From the NCBI RefSeq assembly GCF_000159355.1, contig NZ_GG670121.1:206308-270307 (forward strand): DNA of 64,000 nt, read 5' to 3'. Both the position numbers and the translations under genes were made by a program. The DNA comes from Lactobacillus johnsonii ATCC 33200. Lineage in GTDB: Bacteria; Bacillota; Bacilli; Lactobacillales; Lactobacillaceae. Position 1 is the first letter of the stretch. Each line of letters opens with the position of its first letter. Positions 37,047-45,318 of this stretch are shown piece by piece. The notes under the pieces were generated by a model. That model did not search any database. It had not been told where the DNA came from and saw only the letters and a program-made list of their open reading frames with translations.

Positions 37047-39022
37047 TAGCCTAATTCAGCTCCAACCTCATGTTCATCGCCAACAATAGCTAACTTAACC
37101 TTGCCATCCTTTTCACTAGATAAAAGCATACCTTGACTTTCATGTCCTAGCATCTTACGTGGCTTTAAGTTAGTAACTGCAAGGACCTTTTTATCTAAAA
37201 GTTCACTTGCATCTGGATAAAACTTACGAATACCACTTAAAATTTGACGTTCGTTTCCATCACCAAAATCAAGTTTAAACATTAATAATTTACTTGATCC
37301 CTTTACTGGCTCAACGGATAAAATTTGACCTACTTGAATTTTAACTTTGTCAAAATCATCAATTGTAATGTGTTTTTCTTCTTTTTGTTGACTTCTAGTC
37401 TTCTTCTTTGGCTTAGCCTTCCTCATTTCTTCCTTAATGTACTTAACTTCAACATCATTTTTAAGTCGTGGGAAGATTGGAGTTGGCTTTTCTGTTACCT
37501 TAATGTTCCAGTCAAAGCCGCCAAAATCAAGTTTCTTTTGGTCATCGTTCTTCCAGTCAAGTCCGAGTTGTTCAAACATCTTAACTGGGCTCTGCGTCAT
37601 AACTGGTGCAATTAAAATTGCAATTAAACGTAAACTTTCAGCCAAGTTAGTCATTACTTTAGATAGTTCTTCACTCTTGCCCTCTTTATTTAACGTCCAA
37701 GGTGTAGTTTCATCAATATATTTATTTGCACGAGAAATGAGTTTCCAAACACTATCTAAAGCTTGAGAGAAGTGGAGGGCATCCATTTGTTTTTGATATT
37801 CAGCAATTGTTTCATTAGCTGTTTTAATTAAATCTTTTGCAAATTCATCTTGTTCTGAAGCAACTGGAGCAACTTGACCATCTTGATATTGATTAATCAT
37901 TGAAACAGTTCTATTTAACAAGTTACCTAAATCATTAGCCAAATCAAAGTTAACTCTTTCAACAAAATCTTCAGGAGTAAAAATACCATCTGAACCAAAT
38001 GGAATTGCACGCATCAAGTAATAACGAAGAGCATCTAAGCCATAACGTTTAACAATCATTTCTGGGTAAACGGCATTACCCTTTGATTTAGACATTTTAC
38101 CGTCTCTCATCAATACCCAGCCATGCCCAAAGATTTGCTTTGGAAGAGGAAGATCAAGTGCCATTAACATAATTGGCCAATAAATAGTATGGAAGCGAAC
38201 AATTTCCTTACCAACTAAATGTACATCAGCTGGCCAATATTTCTTAAATAATGCATCATTATCTGAACCATATCCAAGAGCAGTAATATAGTTAGAAAGA
38301 GCATCAATCCAAACATAAACAACATGCTTAGGATCACTAGGTACAGGAATTCCCCAATCAACGGTCGTACGAGTGACAGATAAGTCTTCTAAGCCTGGCT
38401 TAATAAAGTTATTTACCATTTCTTTCTCACGAGAGTGAGGCAAAATAAAGTCTGGGTGATCCTTGTAGTATTGAAGTAAGCGATCAGCATATTTACTCAT
38501 TCTGAAGAAGTATGATGGTTCCTTAACTAAACGTACTTCATGTCCTGATGGAGCCTTTCCGCCAATCACATTGCCATCATCATCTCTATATACTTCAGCA
38601 AGTTGTGATTCAGTGAAGTATTCTTCATCTTCTACAGAATACCAACCAGTGTACTCGCCTAAGTAAATATCTCCTTGTTTTAATAATCTTTCAAAAATCT
38701 TTTGTACAGCTTTAACGTGATCTTCATCAGTTGTTCTAATGAAGCGATCATAGGAAACGTCTAACATTTTCCATAGGTCCTTATAGGAATCAGCCATTTT
38801 ATCTACAAATTCTTGTGGTTTAATTCCTTGTGCTTCAGCTTTTTGCTCAATCTTAAGTCCATGTTCATCAGTTCCAGTTAAGAAGAATGTATCAAAACCG
38901 CGAGATTTTTTATAACGAGTCATGGTATCAGCAGCAATAGTAGTGTATGCATTACCGATAGTTAATTTTCCAGATGGATAGTAAATAGGTGTAGTAATAT
39001 AGAAAGTTTTCTTTTCAGCCAT
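37046..39022 (-). CDS. metG: Methionyl-tRNA synthetase
   Basis: A 658-residue class I synthetase. It starts MAEKKTFYITTPIYYPSG with the HIGH-equivalent (KLTIGNAYTT) and has the KMSKS loop in RDGKMSKSKGNAVYP. The zinc-knuckle region is short, without the Cys pairs of other types. The C-terminal OB-fold tRNA-binding domain spans about residues 555-658 (ITIDDFDKVKIQVGQIL). The ATG at 39022 follows GAGAGGAAG. Confidence 0.96.
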   Translation of the reverse strand: MAEKKTFYITTPIYYPSGKLTIGNAYTTIAADTMTRYKKSRGFDTFFLTGTDEHGLKIEQKAEAQGIKPQEFVDKMADSYKDLWKMLDVSYDRFIRTTDEDHVKAVQKIFERLLKQGDIYLGEYTGWYSVEDEEYFTESQLAEVYRDDDGNVIGGKAPSGHEVRLVKEPSYFFRMSKYADRLLQYYKDHPDFILPHSREKEMVNNFIKPGLEDLSVTRTTVDWGIPVPSDPKHVVYVWIDALSNYITALGYGSDNDALFKKYWPADVHLVGKEIVRFHTIYWPIMLMALDLPLPKQIFGHGWVLMRDGKMSKSKGNAVYPEMIVKRYGLDALRYYLMRAIPFGSDGIFTPEDFVERVNFDLANDLGNLLNRTVSMINQYQDGQVAPVASEQDEFAKDLIKTANETIAEYQKQMDALHFSQALDSVWKLISRANKYIDETTPWTLNKEGKSEELSKVMTNLAESLRLIAILIAPVMTQSPVKMFEQLGLDWKNDDQKKLDFGGFDWNIKVTEKPTPIFPRLKNDVEVKYIKEEMRKAKPKKKTRSQQKEEKHITIDDFDKVKIQVGQILSVEPVKGSSKLLMFKLDFGDGNERQILSGIRKFYPDASELLDKKVLAVTNLKPRKMLGHESQGMLLSSEKDGKVKLAIVGDEHEVGAELG

Positions 39023-39092
39023 CTTTATTCTTCCTCTCATAAGTCTTTTAACTGCTAGTATAACATAGCATGCCTATATAAATTTGTGTACC

Positions 39093-39122
39093 AAAAAAGG
39101 AATTTCTTTTTTAGAAATTCCT
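39093..39122 (-). terminator. Terminator at the end of the P-type ATPase fragment
   Basis: AGGAATTTC and GAAATTCCT stem followed by six T on the minus strand; the TAG of the gene lies in the stem. Confidence 0.8.
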
Positions 39123-40143
39123 AGTTAGATTGATTTTGTTTTTTCATTGCCATGCTATTACTCGGATGGTGAATTGAATTTTTTAGTAATTGGCTAGTGA
39201 TAGAAATAGGAACTGCATCAGAGGTTAATCCGACAACTACTGCAAGCGCAAATACTAAAGTATTTTCCCAATTGTCATGCATCATACTACTAATTATTAA
39301 AAACAAGGGCACAATAACTGTAGCTAGAATCAAAAATACTCTTGTTAAATTTCTGGTATCTAAATTAAATACGTGTTTCTTTAATTCCATCTTGGAAATA
39401 TTTTGAGCTAATTTTCCAAAAATAGTCTCTTTTCCAGTCGCAAATACTACTCCAACTCCAGAACCAGAGATAATTCTGGTACCTGCGTATAAAATATTTG
39501 AATAGTCTACATAACCATGATTGTTTCTCTGACCTAAAGAAGTAATTTCACTCTTATATACTGGATTATCTTCATCCATAAAGAAATCAGCTGAACAAAT
39601 TATACTATTATTCTTTAAAATTCTTACATCTGCCGGAACCACTTCTCCAGCTTGTAACAAGATAATATCTCCAGCCACTAACTCTTTAGTTGCCAACTCT
39701 TGTGGCATGCAGTCGCGCATAACTTTAGTAGTGGGTGATATTTTATGTAGTAAATTTTGAATAGCCGCTCTAATTTTGATATTTTGAATGAAACTTAACA
39801 TTCCAGAAATAGCTAAAACTAAAATAATTAAAACAGGTGTATCTAAATTATGCACTTTCAATTTATAGTTAAGCATAATAGATACAATTGCTAAGCCTAA
39901 AAGAATACTTGTAAAAGGCGTCATAAATGCTTCACATAAAAATTGAAGTCTAGTATTTTTAGGTTTATTTACAATTTCGTTAGGACCATTTTTTGCTAAT
40001 CGTTGCCTCGCATCTTTAGTTTGAAGGCCACTAATTGAGGTTTTTAATCGTTGCAGTGTTGCAAATTTATCTTCGCATGCAATCCGGCGCACCAGCTTGG
40101 TGTCTGTAGTATGTCTTTTGCCGGAAGTGTTGATTTTTAACAT
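39121..40143 (-). CDS. Truncated Mg2+ transporter-like P-type ATPase (no phosphorylation or nucleotide domain)
   Basis: A 340-residue protein aligning by eye with the first ~40% of MgtA/MgtB-type P-type ATPases: N-terminal cation-ATPase domain (SISGLQTKDARQRLAKNGPN), TM1-2, actuator domain, TM3-4. It ends shortly after TM4, before DKTGT. The dephosphorylation motif TGES is replaced in FFMDEDNPVYK, and the TM4 PE.LP motif reads SDAVP. The ATG at 40143 has AAAGGA 8 nt upstream. It sits behind an M-box riboswitch and its own terminator. It cannot pump as a P-type ATPase; it is either a relic or a repurposed membrane protein. Confidence 0.85.
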   Translation of the reverse strand: MLKINTSGKRHTTDTKLVRRIACEDKFATLQRLKTSISGLQTKDARQRLAKNGPNEIVNKPKNTRLQFLCEAFMTPFTSILLGLAIVSIMLNYKLKVHNLDTPVLIILVLAISGMLSFIQNIKIRAAIQNLLHKISPTTKVMRDCMPQELATKELVAGDIILLQAGEVVPADVRILKNNSIICSADFFMDEDNPVYKSEITSLGQRNNHGYVDYSNILYAGTRIISGSGVGVVFATGKETIFGKLAQNISKMELKKHVFNLDTRNLTRVFLILATVIVPLFLIISSMMHDNWENTLVFALAVVVGLTSDAVPISITSQLLKNSIHHPSNSMAMKKQNQSN

Positions 40144-40176
40144 CTTCAACATCCTTTCTTAAGAACCTAGCAAACA

Positions 40177-40209
40177 AACAAAAAGCCGATGCAAAAACTG
40201 CATCGGCTT
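40177..40209 (-). terminator. M-box expression-platform terminator
   Basis: AAGCCGATGCA-GTTTT-TGCATCGGCTT stem followed by T-rich sequence on the minus strand, between the M-box and the ATPase start. Confidence 0.85.
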
Positions 40210-40234
40210 AAATCCAAGCGATTTTTATACTCGT

Positions 40235-40391
40235 CGTTCAGTTTTAACACTACGTGACGTAAGGTTATAAAAATATAACTAGCTGGCTGGGGAGGGCCTT
40301 ATATCGACGATCCCTGTTTGACCCGTTGGCATCTCTGGATGTTGCTGGGCGACAGCATGTGTTCACGTAGGAGTCTCACCTAACAGTTTAT
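40235..40391 (-). promoter_or_regulatory. M-box (ykoK leader) magnesium riboswitch
   Basis: On the minus strand the conserved blocks appear in order: TGTTAGGTGAGACTCCTACG, then CATGCTGTCGCCCAGCAACA, ATGCCAACGGGTCAAACAG, TCGTCGATATAAGG and CCAGCCAGCTAG. These match the M-box consensus (GTTAGGTGAGGCTCCTA, GCTGC.GCCC, GCCAATGGGTCAACAG). Mg2+ binding should promote the downstream terminator. Outer boundaries are approximate. Confidence 0.92.
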
Positions 40392-40418
40392 TTGCTCTAA
40401 TATTTAATTTCTATTGAT

Positions 40419-40447
40419 ACTTTAACGGCTAACTAGCTTTTAGTCAA
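40419..40447 (-). promoter_or_regulatory. Promoter of the M-box transcript
   Basis: TTGACT (40442-40447), 17-nt spacer and TAAAGT (40419-40424) on the minus strand, ~30 nt before the aptamer. Confidence 0.72.
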
Positions 40448-40450
40448 GCC

Positions 40451-41038
40451 CTAATGTGGCTTTCGCGTGCTTTTGAATAAAACTAATCCAAAACTAATTA
40501 AAGCTGCAATCACTAATCCCCAAACTAAACTTACACTTTGTGGATGGTCAATTTTTTGTAACTCTTCTTGCGTCAAAGAATTTTTATCATAAGACAACTT
40601 ATCTTTTTGGGCAATTAAAGTTGCACAGGCATTAAAAACTAATCGAATTCCTGAGTTGAAGCTTGATTTTTTCTCACTTCTTAATTTATCGCCTGCATAT
40701 CGGATAATGTTGCTACACTTATTTTGTGTCAAAACATCTTGGTAATTTTTACCAACAAGAATTTGAACATTTTTTCTTTTATTTTGTAATGCAGCTACAA
40801 TAATTACCTGATTTTTCATCGGCCTAATTTTATTTATATCATTACTATTTTTTAGACTTAAAAGTCGAATCTCAGGTTTATTTTTTGTTTTTTGATACTC
40901 TTTATTTTTTTGAGTTACTAATTCTTTAGTTTGGTTATTAAATAAATTTTGCGGATCACTAACAAAAGAAGCTGTACTAGCAGTAAACAGTAAAAAAGAA
41001 ATTAGGAGTATTCCAAAACTGATAAACTTATTTTTCAT
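40451..41038 (-). CDS. TPM-domain-like secreted/membrane protein
   Basis: A 195-residue protein with an N-terminal signal peptide ([17 protein letters not shown]), a soluble region and one C-terminal TM helix ([19 protein letters not shown]) followed by a short basic tail. [20 protein letters not shown] and [20 protein letters not shown] resemble the TPM (DUF477) fold seen in YgcG-like proteins, which are linked to repair or phosphatase roles; the role here is unknown. It overlaps comEB by 11 nt. Confidence 0.65.
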   Translation of the reverse strand: MKNKFISFGILLISFLLFTASTASFVSDPQNLFNNQTKELVTQKNKEYQKTKNKPEIRLLSLKNSNDINKIRPMKNQVIIVAALQNKRKNVQILVGKNYQDVLTQNKCSNIIRYAGDKLRSEKKSSFNSGIRLVFNACATLIAQKDKLSYDKNSLTQEELQKIDHPQSVSLVWGLVIAALISFGLVLFKSTRKPH

Positions 41039-41516
41039 TATCCGTTTTCTCTAACCTCTCAGCTAAGCTTTGAACATATTTATGATCTAGCGTTACTTGT
41101 TCAATCGCCACACCCTTTTCACGCAGTAATTTGAGTGCTAACGGATTATCATGATAATCATAATAATAGTTAATTTTCTTAATACCAGCCTGAACTAAGC
41201 ATTTGCTGCAATTAAAGCAAGGAAAATAAGTCACGTAGATTTCAGTACCTTCAGTTGAAATACCATTTTTAGCACACTGAATTAAGGCATTCATTTCTGA
41301 GTGAATAGTTCTAACACAGTGTCCATCAACCATTAAATGACCAACGTCATCACAATGAGGTTGTCCAGAAACACTTCCATTATAACCAGTGGCAATCATC
41401 CGGTCGTCCTTGACCAACACACTTCCCACTAGGGCTCGGTCACAAGTTGAGCGCTGTGCAATAACTAACGCCTGCATCATAAAATATTGCTTCCACGGAA
41501 TCCTGTCTCTTGTCAT
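41028..41516 (-). CDS. comEB: dCMP deaminase / ComE operon protein 2
   Basis: A 162-residue zinc deaminase. The catalytic [11 protein letters not shown] and PCFNCSKC motifs supply the Zn ligands and the Glu. It converts dCMP to dUMP. The Firmicute family is named after the comE operon, but no competence genes are adjacent. It lies 19 nt after trpS and overlaps the TPM-like gene. Confidence 0.92.
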   Translation of the reverse strand: MTRDRIPWKQYFMMQALVIAQRSTCDRALVGSVLVKDDRMIATGYNGSVSGQPHCDDVGHLMVDGHCVRTIHSEMNALIQCAKNGISTEGTEIYVTYFPCFNCSKCLVQAGIKKINYYYDYHDNPLALKLLREKGVAIEQVTLDHKYVQSLAERLEKTDNEK

Positions 41517-41535
41517 CAGTCTTACCCTCTTTAAA

Positions 41536-42564
41536 TTATTTATTTAACCTATCAAAATAATTTAAACCAATTGCTTCTCTAACTTCTTGTAAAGTTTGGT
41601 TAGCAACTTCATTTGCCTTTTTTGATCCCTCTAGTAACATTTCGTATACAGCATCTGGATCTTGAGCAAACTTCTCTCTACGCTCTCTAATTGGCCCAAG
41701 TTCTTCTTCAAGAACCTTATTCAAGTAGCGTTTAATTTTAACGTCCCCTAAGCCACCTTTTTGATATTGTTCCTTAAGTTCAGCCACCTTATCTTTATCT
41801 GGTGCAAAAACATCAAGATAAGTAAAGACAGTATTACCCTCTACTTGACCAGGATCTTCAACATGAATATGGTTTGGATCCGTGTACATTGACATAACTT
41901 TCTTTTGTACAGTCTTTGCATCATCGGACAAGTAAATTGCATTTCCAAGTGATTTAGACATTTTTGCATTTCCATCTAAACCTGGAAGTCTACCTTGTCC
42001 CTTTGGTGGGAAGTAACCCTTTGGTTCAACTAAAATATCAGTGTTATAAACTCTATTAAAAGTACGAACAATTTCTCTAGTTTGTTCAAGCATTGGTTCT
42101 TGATCATCCCCAACTGGAATTATTGTTGCTTTAAAAGCAGTAATGTCTGCTGCCTGAGAAACTGGGTAGTTTAAGAAACCAACTGGAATTGAATCTTTAA
42201 AGTTCTTTTGCTTAATTTCAGTTTTAACAGTTGGATTTCTTTCTAGACGTGCAACTGTTACCAAATCCATATAATAAGCAGTTAATTCAAAAAGAGCAGG
42301 GATTTGTGATTGCACATAGATAGTGGACTTTTCCGGATCTAGTCCAACAGCTAAGTAGTCCAAAGCTACTTGAATTAAGCTATTCTTAATTTTTTCAGGA
42401 TCTCTAGCATTATCAGTTAGTGCTTGAGTGTCCGCAATCATAATATAAGGGTCATATTTACCTTCATTTTGTAATTTTACACGGTTTTTTAAGGAGCCAA
42501 TATAGTGACCAATATGAAGTTTTCCGGTTGGTCTATCTCCAGTTAATAAAATTTCCTTTGTCAT
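41536..42564 (-). CDS. trpS: Tryptophanyl-tRNA synthetase
   Basis: A 342-residue class I synthetase. The HIGH motif appears in [16 protein letters not shown] and the KMSKS loop in [11 protein letters not shown]. The length is normal. No T-box sequence is visible in the 134-nt upstream gap, unlike tyrS in the same window. Transcribed with comEB. Confidence 0.96.
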   Translation of the reverse strand: MTKEILLTGDRPTGKLHIGHYIGSLKNRVKLQNEGKYDPYIMIADTQALTDNARDPEKIKNSLIQVALDYLAVGLDPEKSTIYVQSQIPALFELTAYYMDLVTVARLERNPTVKTEIKQKNFKDSIPVGFLNYPVSQAADITAFKATIIPVGDDQEPMLEQTREIVRTFNRVYNTDILVEPKGYFPPKGQGRLPGLDGNAKMSKSLGNAIYLSDDAKTVQKKVMSMYTDPNHIHVEDPGQVEGNTVFTYLDVFAPDKDKVAELKEQYQKGGLGDVKIKRYLNKVLEEELGPIRERREKFAQDPDAVYEMLLEGSKKANEVANQTLQEVREAIGLNYFDRLNK

Positions 42565-42698
42565 ATTTTTTCTCCAATATATCTGTAATCTTTCGCTTTA
42601 CCTCCAATTCTAGCAAAAATCCTTATTTGTTTAAACTTACCTAAAAGTTGCTAAAATTAAATTGAGAGAAAAATTACATAAAGAAAGGATGAATAGAG

Positions 42699-43310
42699 AT
42701 GTGTAGTCATTATGAAATGCCATCGCTTAAAGAAATTAAGACATATCTAAAAACTGATTTAAAATTACCACTAGTTGTATCAAAAAACATTGAAGACAAA
42801 TTTGAATCTGTTACTCAGATTTACCCTAAATCTCCATCTTTAGTTATGCTATATAGCGATGACGAACTAAAGTTAGTTGAAAAGAAATGGGGCTATCCAA
42901 GTCCATTTAAAAAGAATCGAGTAATTTATAATGCTCGGGTAGAGCGTTTTTATGAAGAAAAACCATCAATGTGGGATGATTCATTTGCTCGCCAGCGGTG
43001 CATTATTTTAGCTAATGAATTCTGGGAAAGTAGTAAGCAAACTTACCTTGCATCAAATAACAAAACCTACCATGAACATTCATCTTTTACTGCAAAAGAT
43101 GAACCGATGGCATTAATTGCTGGTATTTATAAAGGGGATGACTTTTCAATGGTCACTACTGCTTCTAATGATACTGTGCTTCCAGTTCATGAAAGAATGC
43201 CCTTAGTGTTAAAGCCATCTGAATTACGTCGTTGGCTCTTTCAAAATTTTACTTCTCTACTTGACAGGTCAGAATATAACCTCGACAGACATCAGTTGCC
43301 ACATCGTTAG
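42699..43310 (+). CDS. SOS response-associated peptidase (SRAP/HMCES/YedK family)
   Basis: A 203-residue SRAP protein. The catalytic Cys2 is directly after Met (MCSHYEMPS). Other conserved positions are IYNARVERFYEEKP (Asn and Glu) and VHERMPLVL (His). Family members form a thiazolidine crosslink with abasic sites in single-stranded DNA to protect them. The ATG follows AAGAAAGGATGA. It is a single gene, with tRNA-Gly 26 nt downstream. Confidence 0.92.
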   Translation: MCSHYEMPSLKEIKTYLKTDLKLPLVVSKNIEDKFESVTQIYPKSPSLVMLYSDDELKLVEKKWGYPSPFKKNRVIYNARVERFYEEKPSMWDDSFARQRCIILANEFWESSKQTYLASNNKTYHEHSSFTAKDEPMALIAGIYKGDDFSMVTTASNDTVLPVHERMPLVLKPSELRRWLFQNFTSLLDRSEYNLDRHQLPHR

Positions 43311-43336
43311 CAAAATGATATAATTATTTTGTTTAT

Positions 43337-43407
43337 GCGGGTATAGTTTAATGGTAAAATGTCAGCTTCCCAAGCTGAAGATGCGGGTTCGATTCACGCT
43401 ATCCGCT
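43337..43407 (+). tRNA. tRNA-Gly (anticodon CCC)
   Basis: Acceptor GCGGGTA pairs with TATCCGC, with a G-T wobble at pair five. The anticodon stem is TCAGC/GCTGA around the loop TTCCCAA, giving anticodon CCC. The T-arm contains GGTTCGATTC. CCA is not encoded. Confidence 0.93.
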
Positions 43408-43413
43408 TATATT

Positions 43414-43449
43414 AAAAAACGAGGAACTTTATGAAGTTCCTCGTTTTTT
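43414..43449. terminator. Bidirectional terminator after tRNA-Gly
   Basis: AAAAAACGAGGAACTT and AAGTTCCTCGTTTTTT form a 16-bp stem, serving the tRNA and the converging membrane-protein gene. Confidence 0.88.
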
Positions 43450-43450
43450 G

Positions 43451-44113
43451 TTAAGCTAAAATCACCATAAAAATTCCATTTAGGATTGCTAAATAAATTG
43501 GCATCATGATTCTTTGTGAATATAAGTAAGACCAAGCAAAAAGCATCCCGTAAAGACTATTGAAAATAAATAAACTAAATGAAGTTTGAAAATTAAGTAT
43601 CCCATAGAAAAAGCCTGAACACATAATACCCACTACGCCGCTAACCATATTCTGTGCTCTAAACCCATAATTAAAGAAAAAACCTGTTGTTAAATATACT
43701 TGCATTGCTGGTAGCAAAAGACCAGTCGAAAATATAAGAAACCAAAATAAAAGATTACATTCAGCATTTTGATAAATTATTTGAAAAGACATTAAGGGCA
43801 CGCTTCCCTTAGCTTGAAGATAGGAAACAAAAACCCGTCCTAAAATCACCAGAATAGATACACCAACTATAAATCCATAATCTGCCAATAAAGGCATCGT
43901 GGGCTTTTTTTCAAAAAATCGTTGTTCTCGATTAAATTGTCGAATATAAAAATATAAAGTAAACAAGGCACAAAGTAAGAAAAAAAAGTACCCTATTTTA
44001 TTTATATGATCATTTAACAGAGCTAATTTTTTAACTCCAATTACAATTAAATATAAGACCAAATAAACAATATATCTAGTCAAATTTCCTTGTCTGGACG
44101 ATGGTGTATTCAT
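43451..44113 (-). CDS. CPBP (CAAX protease-like) membrane protein lacking catalytic motifs
   Basis: A 220-residue protein with about seven TM helices. The C-terminal half follows the CPBP pattern: LLPAMQVYLTTGFFFNYGFR, then VGIMCSGFFYGILNF and FAWSYLYSQRIMMPIYLAI. The motif-1 Glu-Glu (EExxxR) is replaced by MQVYLT and the motif-2 His is missing. It is therefore a probable non-catalytic relative; such proteins in lactobacilli often accompany bacteriocin immunity, but no bacteriocin gene is visible here. Confidence 0.6.
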   Translation of the reverse strand: MNTPSSRQGNLTRYIVYLVLYLIVIGVKKLALLNDHINKIGYFFFLLCALFTLYFYIRQFNREQRFFEKKPTMPLLADYGFIVGVSILVILGRVFVSYLQAKGSVPLMSFQIIYQNAECNLLFWFLIFSTGLLLPAMQVYLTTGFFFNYGFRAQNMVSGVVGIMCSGFFYGILNFQTSFSLFIFNSLYGMLFAWSYLYSQRIMMPIYLAILNGIFMVILA

Positions 44114-44195
44114 GTCTTTTCCCCTTTATATCAGTTACTTTCAATTATAGCAAAGCATTTACTATTAGTTATACTTCAGGAAAAATATATACTTA

Positions 44196-44224
44196 TTGAC
44201 AGCGCTTACGTTGATGATTAACAT
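44196..44224 (+). promoter_or_regulatory. ROK kinase promoter with overlapping cre
   Basis: TTGACA (44196-44201), 17-nt spacer and TAACAT (44219-44224). TGACAGCGCTTACG (44197-44210) resembles cre and covers the -35, indicating CcpA repression. Confidence 0.68.
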
Positions 44225-44255
44225 GAAAGATAAGATAAAAAGAGAGGTAATACTA

Positions 44256-45116
44256 ATGAACTTAATCGCAATTGATATTGGCGGCACAACTATTAAAATC
44301 GCTACCTGGATAAATCAAAAATTAAAGATGGCATTTACTATTGATACACCAGATAATTTAGATACTTTTTATGAGGAATTAATTGATGCAGTTAAGGAAA
44401 TAAAAGCTAATCATAACATTGATGGTGTAGCCATATCTTCTCCTGGTGCTGTTAATAAAGCTACTGGCGTGATTGAAGGAGCAAGTGCTCTACCTTATAT
44501 TCACAACTTTAAGATCGTGCCTGAATTAGAAAAAAGATTTGGTTTGCCAGTAAGTATCGAAAATGATGCAAACTGCGCAGCTCTTGCGGAAATCACTGAC
44601 GGAGCAGCTAAAGGATGCAGTAGTATGGCATTTTTAGTTATTGGTACTGGTGTTGGCGGAAGTATCATTATTAACAATCAAATCTGGCATGGTACACATC
44701 TCTATGGCGGTGAATTTGGTTTTATGATTATTGATGGTAAGCAGTTAAGCGAGCTAGCTTCACCTGTTACCATGGCCAAGCGCTACAATAAAAAGACGGG
44801 AAAAGATTTTGATGGTAAGACTGTTTTTGAACTTGCTGACACTGATGACCCAGTTGCTCAAGAAGAACGGGGAAAGCTCCTCCATGCTCTTGCTGTGGCT
44901 ATTTTTAATATTCAACACAGTTTTGATCCTAAAAAAATTATTATTGGTGGTGGAATTTCACAAAATCCAGAATTAGTTCCCCTACTCGACGATGAAATTG
45001 CTAAATTAAGAAATAAGATGGATATCGAGACCGTGAAACCAATTTTGGATATATGTACATTAAAAAATGAAGCAAATTTGCGTGGAGCGGTTGCAGATTT
45101 TGAAAAAGAGCATTAA
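44256..45116 (+). CDS. ROK-family sugar kinase (beta-glucoside kinase-like)
   Basis: A 286-residue kinase. The N-terminal phosphate loop is AIDIGGTTIKIATW and the ROK segment is SIENDANCAALAEITDGAAKG, with the second nucleotide loop FLVIGTGVGGSI. The Cys-rich zinc motif of many ROK glucokinases is absent (LYGGEFGFMIIDGK), as in beta-glucoside kinases. The ATG at 44256 follows AGAGAGGT. Location before the phospho-beta-glucosidase cluster suggests it phosphorylates beta-glucosides or glucose released from them. Confidence 0.82.
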   Translation: MNLIAIDIGGTTIKIATWINQKLKMAFTIDTPDNLDTFYEELIDAVKEIKANHNIDGVAISSPGAVNKATGVIEGASALPYIHNFKIVPELEKRFGLPVSIENDANCAALAEITDGAAKGCSSMAFLVIGTGVGGSIIINNQIWHGTHLYGGEFGFMIIDGKQLSELASPVTMAKRYNKKTGKDFDGKTVFELADTDDPVAQEERGKLLHALAVAIFNIQHSFDPKKIIIGGGISQNPELVPLLDDEIAKLRNKMDIETVKPILDICTLKNEANLRGAVADFEKEH

Positions 45117-45169
45117 ATTTTATATAGACACTTTTTTATTATTAAATAAATGTGTTTGAAAGCATCATG

Positions 45170-45203
45170 AAAAAGGACTGAGGAAACCATCCCAGTCCTT
45201 TTT
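45170..45203 (+). terminator. Terminator after the ROK kinase
   Basis: AAAAAGGACTG and CAGTCCTTTTT stem, 12-nt loop. Confidence 0.82.
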
Positions 45204-45291
45204 CGTTATCTAATTAAGCAAAAGTATATATTTTTATATGAAGTGTTTTCCTTTTTTCTCAAAATAAGTTTATATTTATACATGTAAAATA

Positions 45292-45305
45292 TGTAAGCGA
45301 TTGCA
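45292..45305 (+). promoter_or_regulatory. cre site before the first GH1 gene
   Basis: TGTAAGCGATTGCA matches the cre consensus (TG.AA.CG....CA) and lies 13 nt before the start codon. Confidence 0.65.
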
Positions 45306-45318
45306 AAGAAGGAATGTT

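Noticed and set aside
42565..42698. T-box or other leader before trpS
   Set aside because: No T-box bulge sequence or terminator hairpin is visible in the gap.
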